Positions 46,501-54,856 of a stretch of DNA of 64,000 nucleotides are shown in pieces (the first letter of the stretch is position 1; each line of letters opens with the position of its first letter). This DNA is from Thermoanaerobaculia bacterium. Lineage in GTDB: Bacteria; Acidobacteriota; Thermoanaerobaculia; Multivoradales; Multivoraceae. The position numbers and the translations under genes were made by a program. The notes below the pieces were generated by a model. The model was given only the letters and a program-made list of their open reading frames with translations. It was not told the origin of the DNA and searched no databases. The stretch spans positions 62,001 to 126,000 of the forward strand of contig JAJEBV010000015.1 in assembly GCA_022822365.1 (NCBI GenBank). The letters are read 5' to 3'.

Positions 46501-47073
46501 CGGTCGGGGTTCGCCGGGCGCGAAGAGATCGAACACGCCGCCCCGCTGCGCCACCGCACCGACCGCCGCCACGAGGTCGCTACGCCGGTAGCCGTGGGCG
46601 AGCAGACGGGGCAAGAGCTCTTCGGGCGTGGCCTGGCCGCCGACCTCGAGTTCGACCACTGACCCGAGGAACGCGTCCGGCCGCGCCAGGCGGTGGAACA
46701 GGGCCCGCGGCGTACAGACGACGGTGACTCTCGAAGCTCCGAGCAGGGCATCGTAGGCCGTGCTCTCCTGGGCACGCACCAGCAGCGAGGCCTCCGCCTG
46801 CTGGTAGGGCGTCAGCGCCGGCGACGGAAAGGGGATGAGCCGCGCCCGGCCCGGCCCCCGCAGCAGCCCCGCGGCCTCGGTCCAGGCCAGAACCTCGTTC
46901 TCGCTCGGTACGACGACGAGCTGCGCTCCTTCCCGATCCTCCGCCAGCAGCTCGAACACGACCGCGGCCGCCCGCACCGGAAGACCGACGACCGCCGCCC
47001 GCTTCGCATCCGCCAACTCCCGGTAGTCCCGGCCCCGACGAATGCGGCGGCCCAGTTCACGCCACGCGGACAC
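43576..47073 (-). CDS. mfd: Transcription-repair coupling factor Mfd
   Basis: 1165 residues, normal size, starting with GTG. The N-terminal part resembles UvrB (about 1-330); the RNA-polymerase-interacting domain follows with VGEFVVHEDHGIGQFLG (481-497). The helicase motor has FPYEETPDQLEA, Walker A GDVGFGKT at 646-653, DEEQ at 747-750, SATPVPRTLQ and LRGRVGRSDQLGYCYLL. The C-terminal TRCF domain ends the protein. Mfd removes RNA polymerase stalled at lesions and recruits UvrA. Followed by two parvulin genes, an arrangement that says nothing obvious about function. Confidence 0.97.
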   Translation of the reverse strand: MSAWRELGRRIRRGRDYRELADAKRAAVVGLPVRAAAVVFELLAEDREGAQLVVVPSENEVLAWTEAAGLLRGPGRARLIPFPSPALTPYQQAEASLLVRAQESTAYDALLGASRVTVVCTPRALFHRLARPDAFLGSVVELEVGGQATPEELLPRLLAHGYRRSDLVAAVGAVAQRGGVFDLFAPGEPRPARLDLFGDTVESIHRFDPSTQRSEEPIESLRIRPLTPFVAGPERAADLSALLLEERGGDLSDQARAQLEEMAAGEPFDGWEKYLPLLEPGTSLGEVMADASVVVVDPERVSGEVEQHAGLLWEEYARRCDDGEIAAEPERLTVPADEVLELVGRAAFRVGGTFDRAPGDPASGGRRLRVDFGAVETDVLIDQLPRFPREVETAAACGDDLWLVARSERHEALRQTLGRREIDWDGGAVRLVDGELGRGFRLPHAGLVLYGEGQLFRQRLSTSRRRRRMGPFVSGLRDLRVGEFVVHEDHGIGQFLGLKTLDGPSGEGPAAAADPLRQEQARAVEVMELLYSSERTLLLPLTRLDEIERYSGIDGIAPRLDQLGGSSWAKKKSRIRRSLKAIATDLLKLYAERRLAQAVPMDGDSDRQLQFESAFPYEETPDQLEAVRTIKEDLARDRPMDRLLCGDVGFGKTEVAMRAAFKAVDNGLQVAVLAPTTILADQHLRTFRRRFQGFNVDVEMVSRFRSAAEIRAIRARLAAGEIHVLIGTHRLLGRDIDMPCLGLVVIDEEQRFGVAQKERLRELRRNVHVLAMSATPVPRTLQLSLAGVRDLSLIESPPRDRMAVETRILPFSGDLVREAIEFEVERGGQVFYVYNRVEDIEGILRYLRELVPGLRITVGHGQMEEAELGRRMRAFTAGDYDLLLATTIIENGIDIPNVNTMLVHRADRFGLAQLYQLRGRVGRSDQLGYCYLLAPPDTVLSAEARKRLLAIREFTELGAGFRIAARDLEIRGAGNLLGAEQSGHIAEVGIETYMKMLEHAIAELRGEAPSEVPSATISLPAAMSIPEDYIGEISLRLEIYRRLADAAEDPAMLLAELRDRFGPPPEPVHTLIQGAELKRIAEGVGVQAIAHRNDRLTIRLRRDAKVDVERLIRFVSEREGAAFAPDGVLTLRDVPGRESMEISLQLLELLSGEAQRRLGAVETVH

Positions 47074-47091
47074 CGGTCGGGGAAGCCGGAG

Positions 47092-47442
47092 TCAGTCGTC
47101 CGTCTGCGGCAGGACGACAACCGTGTCGCCCGGCTTTACCAGGCCCAGCTCCTCGCGCGCCAGCCGCTCCAGCACCACGGGATCGTCCTGGAGCAACTCC
47201 ACCCTGCGACTGAGTCGATCCACGCGCAGCCGGGTTTCCTCGAGGTCGATCTCGAGTTCCGCCTCGCGCTCCGCCAGTTCAGCCAGCCCCGCGTAGCTCT
47301 CGGAGCCCGCCCTCGCAAGGAACAGGAGGGCCAGGATCAGGCCCACGCCGATCAACGTCGGCAGCGAACGCTGAGCCCTCTCGCGCCAACGATCCAGGCG
47401 CTCCCGCAACCGCTCGCGCCCTTCTTTCGGCGTCGTCGACAC
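47092..47442 (-). CDS. ftsB: Septum formation initiator FtsB/DivIC-like
   Basis: 116 residues from the GTG at 47442: basic cytoplasmic start, one membrane helix ([18 protein letters not shown]), a heptad coil ([20 protein letters not shown]) and the conserved closing [23 protein letters not shown] motif (here [16 protein letters not shown]). It pairs with FtsL. TAGGCT lies seven bases before the GTG, so I prefer it to an upstream GTG at 47508. It leads into mfd on the same strand. Confidence 0.85.
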   Translation of the reverse strand: MSTTPKEGRERLRERLDRWRERAQRSLPTLIGVGLILALLFLARAGSESYAGLAELAEREAELEIDLEETRLRVDRLSRRVELLQDDPVVLERLAREELGLVKPGDTVVVLPQTDD

Positions 47443-47449
47443 GGGAGAA

Positions 47450-47455
47450 AGCCTA
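47450..47455 (-). promoter_or_regulatory. Candidate -10 box of ftsB-mfd
   Basis: TAGGCT, seven bases before the GTG at 47442, without a Shine-Dalgarno sequence. Fits the leaderless TANNNT pattern. Confidence 0.4.
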
Positions 47456-47533
47456 CACGAGCAGGACTTTCCGTCGCTGCCGGCCGACTTCTCCGTGGCG
47501 GTCCGCACGGCCTGGATCCGACCGCCGAACAGG

Positions 47534-47539
47534 TTGACA
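47534..47539 (+). promoter_or_regulatory. Candidate -35 box of the initiator tRNA
   Basis: A perfect TTGACA, 35 bases before the mature tRNA. The matching -10 region (about 47557-47563) is poor, so this is a partial promoter call. Confidence 0.35.
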
Positions 47540-47574
47540 TCCCTATCCCGCTATGCCACCATTTTCCGTCCTGA

Positions 47575-47651
<77 letters not shown>

Positions 47652-47659
47652 AGTCTTCA

Positions 47660-47686
47660 AAGGGCGCGGCCTCTGGCCGCGCCCTT
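47660..47686 (+). terminator. Hairpin terminator after the tRNA
   Basis: A perfect 12-bp stem, AAGGGCGCGGCC and its complement, with a TCT loop, starts eight bases after the tRNA. Only a short, broken T/C tract follows (TTCTCGCGTCT), so termination may be partly independent of a T-run. Confidence 0.75.
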
Positions 47687-47806
47687 CTCGCGTCTAGCGA
47701 AGAGCGCCACTTCACCGTAGCGCAACAAGTCGCTGCTGAAATCGGGAGGAGAAGTATCGTCGGCGGCGCCCGCCGCGGTCTTCTTCATTGCCACGGGCCG
47801 GTCACG

Positions 47807-48541
47807 ATGTTCAGTACCTCGTCTGCCTTGATGCGCCGTTTCCTCGACGCGCTGCGCGATCTGGCTCCCATCTTTCTGGTGATCGCCTTCTTCCAGGTCG
47901 CCGTGCTGCAACAGCCCTTCCCCGACATCGGCAGGGTGTCGTTCGGCACCGTCTGCGTCGTGCTTGGCCTTGTGCTGTTCATGCAGGGGCTGGAAACCGC
48001 CTTGTTCCCCATCGGCGAGGCGATGGCCGATGCCTTTGCGCGCAAGGGGAACGCGGCAGCGCTGCTCGCCTTCGCCTTCTGTCTCGGCTTCGGCACAACG
48101 GTCGCCGAGCCGGCGTTGATCGCGGTGGCAGCGAAGGCAGCCGATATCGCGGCGGGAGCGGGCGCCATCGCCGACGGCACGGAGGCGCGCACGGCCTACG
48201 CCTTCGAGCTTCGCATGGTGGTCGCCATCGCCGTCGGCGTGGCGATCGTCCTCGGCGTGCTGCGGATACTCAAGGGCTGGCCGCTGCACTGGATGATCAT
48301 CGGCGGCTATCTGATCGTCACCGCCTTGACGCCCTTCGCGCCGGACGAGATCGTCGGCGTGGCCTACGATTCGGGTGGCGTGACCACCAGCACGATCACC
48401 GTCCCGCTGGTCACCGCGCTCGGCATCGGGCTCGCCGGGTCGATCGGGGGGCGCAACCCGATGGTGGACGGATTCGGACTGATCGCCTTTGCCAGCCTGA
48501 CGCCGATGATCGGCGTCCTGGCCTACGGGGTGCTGTCGTGA
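47807..48541 (+). CDS. DUF1538 family membrane protein, first copy
   Basis: 244 residues with about seven hydrophobic segments. The family signature appears as [20 protein letters not shown] near residue 190, and [18 protein letters not shown] near 100 is a second conserved block. DUF1538 proteins look like transporters, but no substrate is established to my knowledge. Other members of the family join two such units in one chain; here they are separate genes, overlapped by GTGA, and the operon ends with a P-II protein. A GTG at 47831-type internal start is possible but the ATG at 47807 gives the full first helix. Confidence 0.8.
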   Translation: MFSTSSALMRRFLDALRDLAPIFLVIAFFQVAVLQQPFPDIGRVSFGTVCVVLGLVLFMQGLETALFPIGEAMADAFARKGNAAALLAFAFCLGFGTTVAEPALIAVAAKAADIAAGAGAIADGTEARTAYAFELRMVVAIAVGVAIVLGVLRILKGWPLHWMIIGGYLIVTALTPFAPDEIVGVAYDSGGVTTSTITVPLVTALGIGLAGSIGGRNPMVDGFGLIAFASLTPMIGVLAYGVLS

Positions 48542-49311
48542 TCGCCGAGCGTCTGGCCCTGTTTCAGGGCACCGCGCTCTCCACCCTGCTGGACGTCGCG
48601 CCGATCGTCGCGATCCTGGCCGTCTTTCAGTTCGCTGTGCTGCGCCGCCGCCCACCCAGGCTCCGCCGCATCGCGATCGGTTTCGTCTATGTCCTGGTTG
48701 GGCTTACGCTGTTCCTGATCGGGCTGGATGAGGCGCTGTTCCCTCTGGGAGAGACCATGGCACGCCAGCTGACGGCACCAGAGAGGATCGGCGGTGCGGG
48801 CTGGTCCGGCTATCTGCCGGTCTACGCCTTCGCGGCCGCGATCGGCTTCGCCACCACGATCGCCGAGCCGTCGCTGATCGCGGTGGCGGTCAAGGCGGAA
48901 GAGATTTCGGGCGGGTCCGTCGGCGCCACCGGGCTACGTATCGCCGTCGCGGTCGGGGTCGCCGCGGGTGTCGCGCTCGGCTGTCTGCGCATCGTGACCG
49001 GCACGCCGCTTGCCTGGTACATCGTCGCGGCCTACGCCGTCGTCATCCTCCAGACCATCCGCGCGCAGCGCGCCATCGTGCCGCTGGCCTACGATTCGGG
49101 CGGCGTGACCACCTCCACGGTGACGGTTCCCGTCGTCGCGGCGCTCGGACTCGGCCTCGCCGCGAGCGTGCCTGGACGCAGCCCTCTGATCGACGGGTTC
49201 GGACTGATCGCCTTCGCCAGTGTGTTCCCCATTGTGTCGGTGCTGGGATACGCGTGGGTCGCATCCCGGCTTGGCCGAAGGCGGAACCCAACGAAAAACT
49301 CCGGGAGCTGA
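48538..49311 (+). CDS. DUF1538 family membrane protein, second copy
   Basis: 257 residues, again about seven membrane segments. It repeats the blocks of the first copy: [19 protein letters not shown] and [20 protein letters not shown]. The two proteins are clear relatives and probably form a heterodimer, standing in for the two-unit chain seen elsewhere. The GTG start overlaps the first gene's stop. Its stop is four bases before the P-II start. Likely a membrane channel or carrier controlled by the P-II protein; the substrate is unknown. Confidence 0.8.
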   Translation: MIAERLALFQGTALSTLLDVAPIVAILAVFQFAVLRRRPPRLRRIAIGFVYVLVGLTLFLIGLDEALFPLGETMARQLTAPERIGGAGWSGYLPVYAFAAAIGFATTIAEPSLIAVAVKAEEISGGSVGATGLRIAVAVGVAAGVALGCLRIVTGTPLAWYIVAAYAVVILQTIRAQRAIVPLAYDSGGVTTSTVTVPVVAALGLGLAASVPGRSPLIDGFGLIAFASVFPIVSVLGYAWVASRLGRRRNPTKNSGS

Positions 49312-49315
49312 AACC

Positions 49316-49663
49316 ATGGAGCTGAAACTCATCGTGGCCCTGGTCGACGACGACAGGACCGACGCAGTGATCGAGGCGGGCCGGACGGCGGGCGCCACCG
49401 GGGCAACCGTGATCACCAGCGTTCGCGGCGAGGGGCTGGAGCCCGAGAGCACGTTCTTCGGGCTGGAACTCACCGCAAAGCGGGATGTCGTGCTCTTCGT
49501 GGTCGCCGCAGCGAGGGCACGGGCGATCCTGGAATCGATCCGTGACACCGCCCGCTTCGAGAGCGAGAGCGGCGCCGGCATCGCGTTCCAGCTCGACATC
49601 GAGAACGCCGTCGGTCTCAACACCCAGCTTCCGGCGATCCTGGGAGGGGAGCCTACGGAATGA
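49316..49663 (+). CDS. P-II family signalling protein (divergent)
   Basis: 115 residues, the P-II size. ELKLIVALVDDDRTDAVIEAG fits the first beta-alpha unit, TGATVITSVRGEG the T-loop base and AFQLDIENAVGL the last strand. The T-loop is short and lacks the tyrosine that GlnB uses for uridylylation. GGAG precedes the ATG by nine bases. P-II proteins commonly bind the transporter encoded next to them (AmtB, SbtA), so this one is likely a gate or sensor for the DUF1538 pair. Its end overlaps the convergent sterol-reductase gene by 11 bases. Confidence 0.85.
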   Translation: MELKLIVALVDDDRTDAVIEAGRTAGATGATVITSVRGEGLEPESTFFGLELTAKRDVVLFVVAAARARAILESIRDTARFESESGAGIAFQLDIENAVGLNTQLPAILGGEPTE

Positions 49664-50741
49664 ACGGCAGCACCGAGTAGCGCACCCGCTTCGTGTAGCG
49701 CTCCCACAGCTCGCCGTACTTCGCGCGGCAGCGGCGGTCGTCGCGCCTCGAGCGGTGCAGCAGCAGCCCCGTGAGCCACGCCGGGACCAGGAAGGGCACC
49801 CAGGAGACGAAGCCGGTCGTCAGCGTGAACGCGAAGTAGACGCAGATCTCGCCGGTGTAGTTGAGATGCCGGCCCTTGCCCCAGAAGCCCGAGACCAGGA
49901 GACGGCCGTCCAGGGTTTCGGCGGGCCGCCCCCAGATCCTCACGTTCGGGTCCTGCTTGAAGCGGTGCTTCTGCTCGTTGGCCCCCCGGAAGAGCCAGAA
50001 GCCGAAGGCGGCGAGCAGGACGATCCCGACCGCCGCGACCGACGGCAGGGCGTCCGGCGCGTCGACCAGCCACCACCCGGACAGGCAGTAGAAGAACGGC
50101 ACGAGGACATAGTCGCCCCAGACCAGGCCCAGCCCGAAACGCTCGGCGATGATGTCCCAGGTGTGGACCATCCCGTACTCGAACTGGAAGTAGTTGAAGA
50201 CGTACACGAAGGTGATCGCCTGGTAGACGGCCATCGCCAGCGTCAGCCCGCCGTGGGTCTCGAACTGGACGGCGGCGAAGGAGAGGTTGAACACCGCCAG
50301 GCCGATGAGAGACGGGCGATAGCTGAACATCTTCAGGTCCACGCCGCAGCAGGTCGGATTGAGTTCCGAACCCATCAGGAAGCTCGGGCCGTCTCCGCCC
50401 GAGGTGTTCCGGGCTCGTGCTCCCCGGAGATAGAGCCACCCGGAAGCGGCAAGTGCGAACACGTTCGCGACGACGAACAGCGCCGCGAAGTGGGTGTGAA
50501 GCACGGAGAAGGAGAACCAGCCGAAGCCCTGGGCGACGACTCCCAGGGTCACGGTGACCAGGAACAGGGCGAGGCCGTTCAGCTTGTAGACGCGGGTTTC
50601 CCCCTCGAGTTCGGGCCCGGCGACCCGGCGGCCGGGCAGGACCATCGAACCCGCGAAGAGAAAGCCGATGAACAGCACCAGCATCCCTGCCGCCTCGAGC
50701 AGGGTGCCGGCCGACAGCGCGGACAACGAGAACTGCGGCAT
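49653..50741 (-). CDS. ERG4/ERG24-type sterol reductase homologue
   Basis: 362 residues, about nine membrane segments. The C-terminal part has LLVSGFWGKGRHLNYTGEI and CRAKYGELWERYTKRVRYS, the two signatures of the ERG4/ERG24 family of delta-14/delta-24(28) sterol reductases and lamin-B-receptor domains. The start has GGGAGGT seven bases before the ATG. Such enzymes reduce C=C bonds in sterols using NADPH; bacteria that lack sterols can have relatives acting on other polycyclic lipids. No sterol-cyclase gene is in view, so the substrate is open. No operon partner on the same strand within 20 bases. Confidence 0.82.
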   Translation of the reverse strand: MPQFSLSALSAGTLLEAAGMLVLFIGFLFAGSMVLPGRRVAGPELEGETRVYKLNGLALFLVTVTLGVVAQGFGWFSFSVLHTHFAALFVVANVFALAASGWLYLRGARARNTSGGDGPSFLMGSELNPTCCGVDLKMFSYRPSLIGLAVFNLSFAAVQFETHGGLTLAMAVYQAITFVYVFNYFQFEYGMVHTWDIIAERFGLGLVWGDYVLVPFFYCLSGWWLVDAPDALPSVAAVGIVLLAAFGFWLFRGANEQKHRFKQDPNVRIWGRPAETLDGRLLVSGFWGKGRHLNYTGEICVYFAFTLTTGFVSWVPFLVPAWLTGLLLHRSRRDDRRCRAKYGELWERYTKRVRYSVLPFIP

Positions 50742-50748
50742 GCCTGTT

Positions 50749-50755
50749 ACCTCCC
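50749..50755 (-). promoter_or_regulatory. Strong Shine-Dalgarno site of the sterol-reductase homologue
   Basis: GGGAGGT on the minus strand, seven bases before the ATG at 50741. It confirms the start. Confidence 0.6.
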
Positions 50756-50767
50756 TGTTGAGAGAGG

Positions 50768-51955
50768 TTACCCGGCAGGCTCAGCGCGTACTCGCGCGGA
50801 CATCGCCGCCGCCACGATCAGAATCGCCCCGATAGCGACGAACGGCGCCTCCGGCGACACCGCCTGGAAGAGGTAGGCCGCAGCGAGCGGCGCCGCGATC
50901 TTGCTGCCGTTGCCGTACGCCTGCTGCACGCCGAGCACCTGCCCCACCACGCCGCTTCCCGGGGCGCGTTTCGAGACCTGGGAGGTCGTGCAGGGGAAGA
51001 GCAGCGACGTTCCCAGCGGGACCAGGAAGATCGCCGCTCCCAGCGTCCAGAGACCGGTGGCGAAGGGAATGGCGATCAACCCGACGCCGAAGCTCACGGC
51101 GCCGGCGCGCAGGACCCTGATCTCGCCGAAGCGCCGAACGGCCGGCCCCAGAACGAAGACGCGGAAGGCGATCGACAGACCGCCCAGGTAGAAGAAGAAC
51201 AGGCCGATGTTCGACTCGTCGACACCGAAACGGCGACCGAGGTAGAGGCCGATGATCGCGGTCATCCCTGCCATGCCGATCTGTCCGGCCGCGTAGATCC
51301 AGATCAGCAGGTTCAGCGGACGAAGCGGCTGCGCGGCCACGCGACCGACCGCACCAAGGATCGAGTAGCGCGTCTCCTCCCCCGGCTCCCCTTCCCTTCT
51401 CTGCCGTGACTCCGGCAGCCAGAAGCGCGCGAACACCGCCGCCGCCAGGCTGAACGCCGCGGCCACGGCGCCGGCGCCGGCCGGATGAAGCTGGCCCGCC
51501 AGGCCGCCCACGGCCGGGCCGATCATCGCCGCGGAGCTCGTGACCGCGGTGACCCAGCCGATGCCCTCGGCGCGCCGCTCCCCGGTGACCGAGTCGGCGA
51601 TGTAGGCGAACACCACCGGCACCGTGCCGCCGCCGACCCCGTGCACCAGGCGGGCCAGCAGCAGCAGTTCGAGCGACTGGGCCAGACCGAAGAGCAGGTA
51701 GCCCGCCGCCGAGACCACGAGGCCGAGAAGCAGCGCCGGCCTGCGGCCTCTGCGGTCGGCGAGCCGGCCCCAGAGCGGCGCGGTCGCCATCGACGCCAGG
51801 GCGAAGGCGGACACCAGGGCGCCGACTTCCAGGGGCGTCGCGCCGTAGCGCTCGGCGTAGAAGGGCAGGAGCGCCACGACCAGGAACTCGCCCAGCGTGC
51901 TGACGAAGGCGACGACCATGAGGGCCGCCAGGCGATGGCGGATCAAGCGAGCCAC
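50768..51955 (-). CDS. Major facilitator superfamily transporter
   Basis: 395 residues, twelve hydrophobic segments. The MFS loop motif GRLADRRGRRPAL is between helices 2 and 3, and SKRAPGSGVVGQVLGVQQAY matches the drug:H+ antiporter group in helix 11. The start is GTG. The substrate is unknown; multidrug or metabolite export is likely. It shares strand with the ABC genes upstream but with a 57-base gap. Confidence 0.88.
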   Translation of the reverse strand: MARLIRHRLAALMVVAFVSTLGEFLVVALLPFYAERYGATPLEVGALVSAFALASMATAPLWGRLADRRGRRPALLLGLVVSAAGYLLFGLAQSLELLLLARLVHGVGGGTVPVVFAYIADSVTGERRAEGIGWVTAVTSSAAMIGPAVGGLAGQLHPAGAGAVAAAFSLAAAVFARFWLPESRQRREGEPGEETRYSILGAVGRVAAQPLRPLNLLIWIYAAGQIGMAGMTAIIGLYLGRRFGVDESNIGLFFFYLGGLSIAFRVFVLGPAVRRFGEIRVLRAGAVSFGVGLIAIPFATGLWTLGAAIFLVPLGTSLLFPCTTSQVSKRAPGSGVVGQVLGVQQAYGNGSKIAAPLAAAYLFQAVSPEAPFVAIGAILIVAAAMSARVRAEPAG

Positions 51956-52012
51956 GGCAGAGGACAGCCCGACTTCCGAGCGACCAGCGGAGAGTGGATC
52001 AGCCGCGGCACG

Positions 52013-53701
52013 TCAGAGGCGGCCGCCGGCCCGGTCGTCCCAGGCGATGAACGCGGCCGCGCTCAGCAGCATGAGCAGCACACCGTAGGCAGCGGCGATG
52101 CCCGTCTCCTGGATTCGCAGGCTGGACTGAATCTCGATCGAGATGGGACGGGTGTCGTAGGTGTAGAGCACGATCGACGTCACGAAATCGCCCAGCATCG
52201 TGATGAAGGCGAGGCCGGCCCCCGCGATCACCGCCGGCCGCAGCAGGGGCAGCACGATCCGCAGCACCGTCCTCAACGAGCCGGCGCCCAGACTCGCCGC
52301 CGCTTCCTCGAGCCGCGGGTCGAGCTGGCGCAGGCCGGCGAAGATGGAGCGGCCCGTCAGCGGCAGGGAGCGAACCAGGTAGGCCAGCGGCAGGATCCAC
52401 AGCGTGCCCACCAGCACGAAGCGGCCGACCCAGGGCGCGTTGACGCTCATCGCCGCCGCCAGGGCCAGGGCGAACACGGTGCCGGGTATGGCCCAGGGCA
52501 GGGTCATCATCGCCTCGAGAGCGCGCCCGGGGAGGCCGCCCCGCCGGAGCGACAGCCGCGCCGCCATCACCCCGACCACCACTGCCGCCAGCGTCGCCGC
52601 GGCGGCCATCCAGATGGAGTTCAACGCCGGTCGCAGCCGTTCGGCCGACGACAGGAGCTCGCCGTAGTTGACAAGCCCGAGCACCGGCGGGAACGCCTCG
52701 ACCGTCCAGGTGTTCGGCGGCACGAGCGACATCAGGATCAGCGTCGCGTGCGGCAGCAACAGCACGCCTGCGAGAACCCAGCCGCCCGCCGCGGCGGCGA
52801 CCCGTGCGCCCTGGCCATGCAGGCGCCGGCGCGCCGGCGGCGTGCCGCGCGCGCCCGACGCCAGGTCCAGGCCGGGATCGATCCGGCGGAGCAGCAGCAG
52901 CGAAGCGAACGCCAGGAGCGCCAGCATCGTCGTCTCGACGTACGCCATCCGCAGCTCGCCGTTCAGCTTCGACGCCACGATCTGGGTCGTCATCACCCGG
53001 AACCCGCCGCCGAAGATGTAGGGAGCGGAGAACGAGCCGAGCGAGGTCATGAAGGTAAGCAGCGTCGCTCCCGCGAGCGCCGGACGGAGCCGCGGCAGGG
53101 TGACCCGGAAGAGGATCTGCCGCCGGCTCGCGCCCAGGCTCTGCGCCGCCTCGATGGCCGCCCCGTCCTGCCCGGACAGTCCAGCCCGGGTGAACAGGTA
53201 GAAGTAGACGTACATCGAGTACGCGTGGACCAGCAGGATCGCCCAGGCTCCGGTGAGACGCCAGGACACATCCAGCCCCAGCGTCTGGAGCCCGCGCGCC
53301 GCGAGCCCGCTCTCGCCGTAGAGGAAGAGAAAGGCAATGACGCCGACCAGCGGCGGCAGCGCCACCGGCAGCGCGACGAGAGCGCCGAGCAAACGCCGGC
53401 CCGGGATCTCGTTGCGCTCGAACAGGAAGCCCAGCGGCACGCCGATCGCGGCAGCGGCCAGGGTGGACAGGACCGAGATCCACAGGGTCCGCCACATCGC
53501 GTTCCACTCGTCGGCACGAGTGAAGAAGGACCGGAACGCCTCGGTCGTCGGGCCGCCTCCGTCGGGGCTGCCGATGCCGAAGGCCTCCGCCGCGACGACG
53601 AGCAGCGGGTAGCCGACGAGCCAGACCAGGAACGCCAGCACCAGCCACGGCATGAGCGACCGGAGTTGCGGCGCCCGTCGGCCGGTCCCGGCGGCGCTCA
53701 A
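52013..53701 (-). CDS. Fused two-domain ABC transporter permease (ferric iron FbpB type)
   Basis: 562 residues holding two permease domains in one chain, about twelve membrane segments. Each domain has a cytoplasmic EAA-like loop: AAQSLGASRRQILFRVTLP in the first half and AAASLGAGSLRTVLRIVLP in the second. FbpB, AfuB and putative spermidine permeases have this fused form. The start is TTG, overlapping the ATPase stop by four bases. Fe(III) is the most likely cargo because the binding protein is of that type. Confidence 0.88.
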   Translation of the reverse strand: MSAAGTGRRAPQLRSLMPWLVLAFLVWLVGYPLLVVAAEAFGIGSPDGGGPTTEAFRSFFTRADEWNAMWRTLWISVLSTLAAAAIGVPLGFLFERNEIPGRRLLGALVALPVALPPLVGVIAFLFLYGESGLAARGLQTLGLDVSWRLTGAWAILLVHAYSMYVYFYLFTRAGLSGQDGAAIEAAQSLGASRRQILFRVTLPRLRPALAGATLLTFMTSLGSFSAPYIFGGGFRVMTTQIVASKLNGELRMAYVETTMLALLAFASLLLLRRIDPGLDLASGARGTPPARRRLHGQGARVAAAAGGWVLAGVLLLPHATLILMSLVPPNTWTVEAFPPVLGLVNYGELLSSAERLRPALNSIWMAAAATLAAVVVGVMAARLSLRRGGLPGRALEAMMTLPWAIPGTVFALALAAAMSVNAPWVGRFVLVGTLWILPLAYLVRSLPLTGRSIFAGLRQLDPRLEEAAASLGAGSLRTVLRIVLPLLRPAVIAGAGLAFITMLGDFVTSIVLYTYDTRPISIEIQSSLRIQETGIAAAYGVLLMLLSAAAFIAWDDRAGGRL

Positions 53702-54831
53702 GGATCGGACTCCGTCGAAGCTCCAGCAAACACCGAGGGCGGCTCCCCGGCAAGCTGCCGCACGACGCAGGCGCCACTCAAGCTCGCCGCGGTTCCCGGC
53801 ATCGCCACCTCAATGGCCGGCCCCGCCGCCGAGCCGTCCCCTGCGTCACTCCGGGTCGACGCAAGGCGCACCGTGTAGAAGCTGTTGCTGCCGGTGAAGC
53901 GCTCCGCCTCGATCCGGCCGGCCAACCCCGACCCGCCGTCCGTCGACAGTTCCAGGGCCTCCGGACGGACGCAGACGTCGACCTGCTCTCCCGTCCGAAG
54001 TCCGCTGTCGCCCCGGCACAGCCAGGGCTCAGCCTGCGGCTGCGATTCCAGGCGCACCGTGAGTTCGTCGCCGCCGTGCCGCTCCAGAACGACCCCCGAA
54101 AGCACGGAGCAGCGGCCGACGAAGGTAGCCACGAAACGCGAAGCGGGATCCCGGTAGAGCTCCGCCGGCCCGCCGACCTGCTCCAGGCCCCCCTCGTTCA
54201 GCAGGCCGATCCGCTCGCCGAGCTCGAAGGCCTCCTCCTGCTCGTGGGTGACCAGGACGGTCGTGATGCCGGTCTGCTTGACCGTGTGTCGCAGGTCGGC
54301 GCGGGTCTCCTCCCGCAGCGCCGGGTCGAGGTTGGACAGCGGTTCATCGAGCAGCAGCACGCGCGGCCGCGGCGCCAGCGCGCGGGCCAGAGCCACGCGC
54401 TGCTGCTGGCCGCCCGAAAGCTCGGCGATCCGCCGCTGCTCGAAGCCGGAGAGTCGTACGAGTTCGAGCATCTCGGCCACGCGGGCATTCGCCTCGCCCT
54501 GCGCGCCGCCGCGGACCTTCAGCCCGAAGGCGACGTTCTCGGCCACGCTCAGGTGCGGGAAGAGCGCGTAGCTCTGGAACAGCATGCCGACTCCGCGGCG
54601 GGCCGGCGGCAGGTGCTCCACCGCCTCGTCCGCGATCAGCAGGCGGCCCCGGTCGAGCTGTTCGAATCCCGCCAGCAGCCGCAGCATGGTCGTCTTGCCG
54701 CTGCCGCTCGGGCCGAGCAGAGCGAAGATCTCACCCGGCTCGACGGTCAGCGAGACGCCGGCGAGGACGACCGTGTCGTCGAACGCCTTGAAGACGTCGT
54801 CGAAGCGGACGGAGACCCCGGACGCCGTCAC
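53698..54831 (-). CDS. ABC transporter ATPase (ferric iron/spermidine type)
   Basis: 377 residues from a GTG start. Walker A GPSGSGKTT at 40-48, signature LSGGQQQR from 138, Walker B LLLDEP at 159-164, H-loop in VLVTHEQEEAF. A C-terminal TOBE domain (about 240-370) with VDVCVRPEALEL and ERFTGSNSFYTVRL is typical of FbpC-type ATPases. It drives the permease encoded immediately downstream. Confidence 0.93.
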   Translation of the reverse strand: MTASGVSVRFDDVFKAFDDTVVLAGVSLTVEPGEIFALLGPSGSGKTTMLRLLAGFEQLDRGRLLIADEAVEHLPPARRGVGMLFQSYALFPHLSVAENVAFGLKVRGGAQGEANARVAEMLELVRLSGFEQRRIAELSGGQQQRVALARALAPRPRVLLLDEPLSNLDPALREETRADLRHTVKQTGITTVLVTHEQEEAFELGERIGLLNEGGLEQVGGPAELYRDPASRFVATFVGRCSVLSGVVLERHGGDELTVRLESQPQAEPWLCRGDSGLRTGEQVDVCVRPEALELSTDGGSGLAGRIEAERFTGSNSFYTVRLASTRSDAGDGSAAGPAIEVAMPGTAASLSGACVVRQLAGEPPSVFAGASTESDP

Positions 54832-54856
54832 CTGGCAGCCCGTGGGGCGCGCCGGC

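Noticed and set aside
43579..46662. A very long open frame on the plus strand opposite mfd, and similar ones opposite murD/mraY, the VWA gene and the ABC permease
   Set aside because: In very GC-rich DNA the strand opposite a real gene often stays open. Their translations are low in hydrophobic structure, rich in Arg, Pro and His, and show no motif, while the minus-strand genes have full catalytic motifs.
47652..47806. Possible integration (att) site at the 3' end of the initiator tRNA
   Set aside because: I found no second copy of the tRNA 3' end downstream and no integrase or phage gene; the DUF1538 operon could be acquired, but nothing in the sequence proves it.
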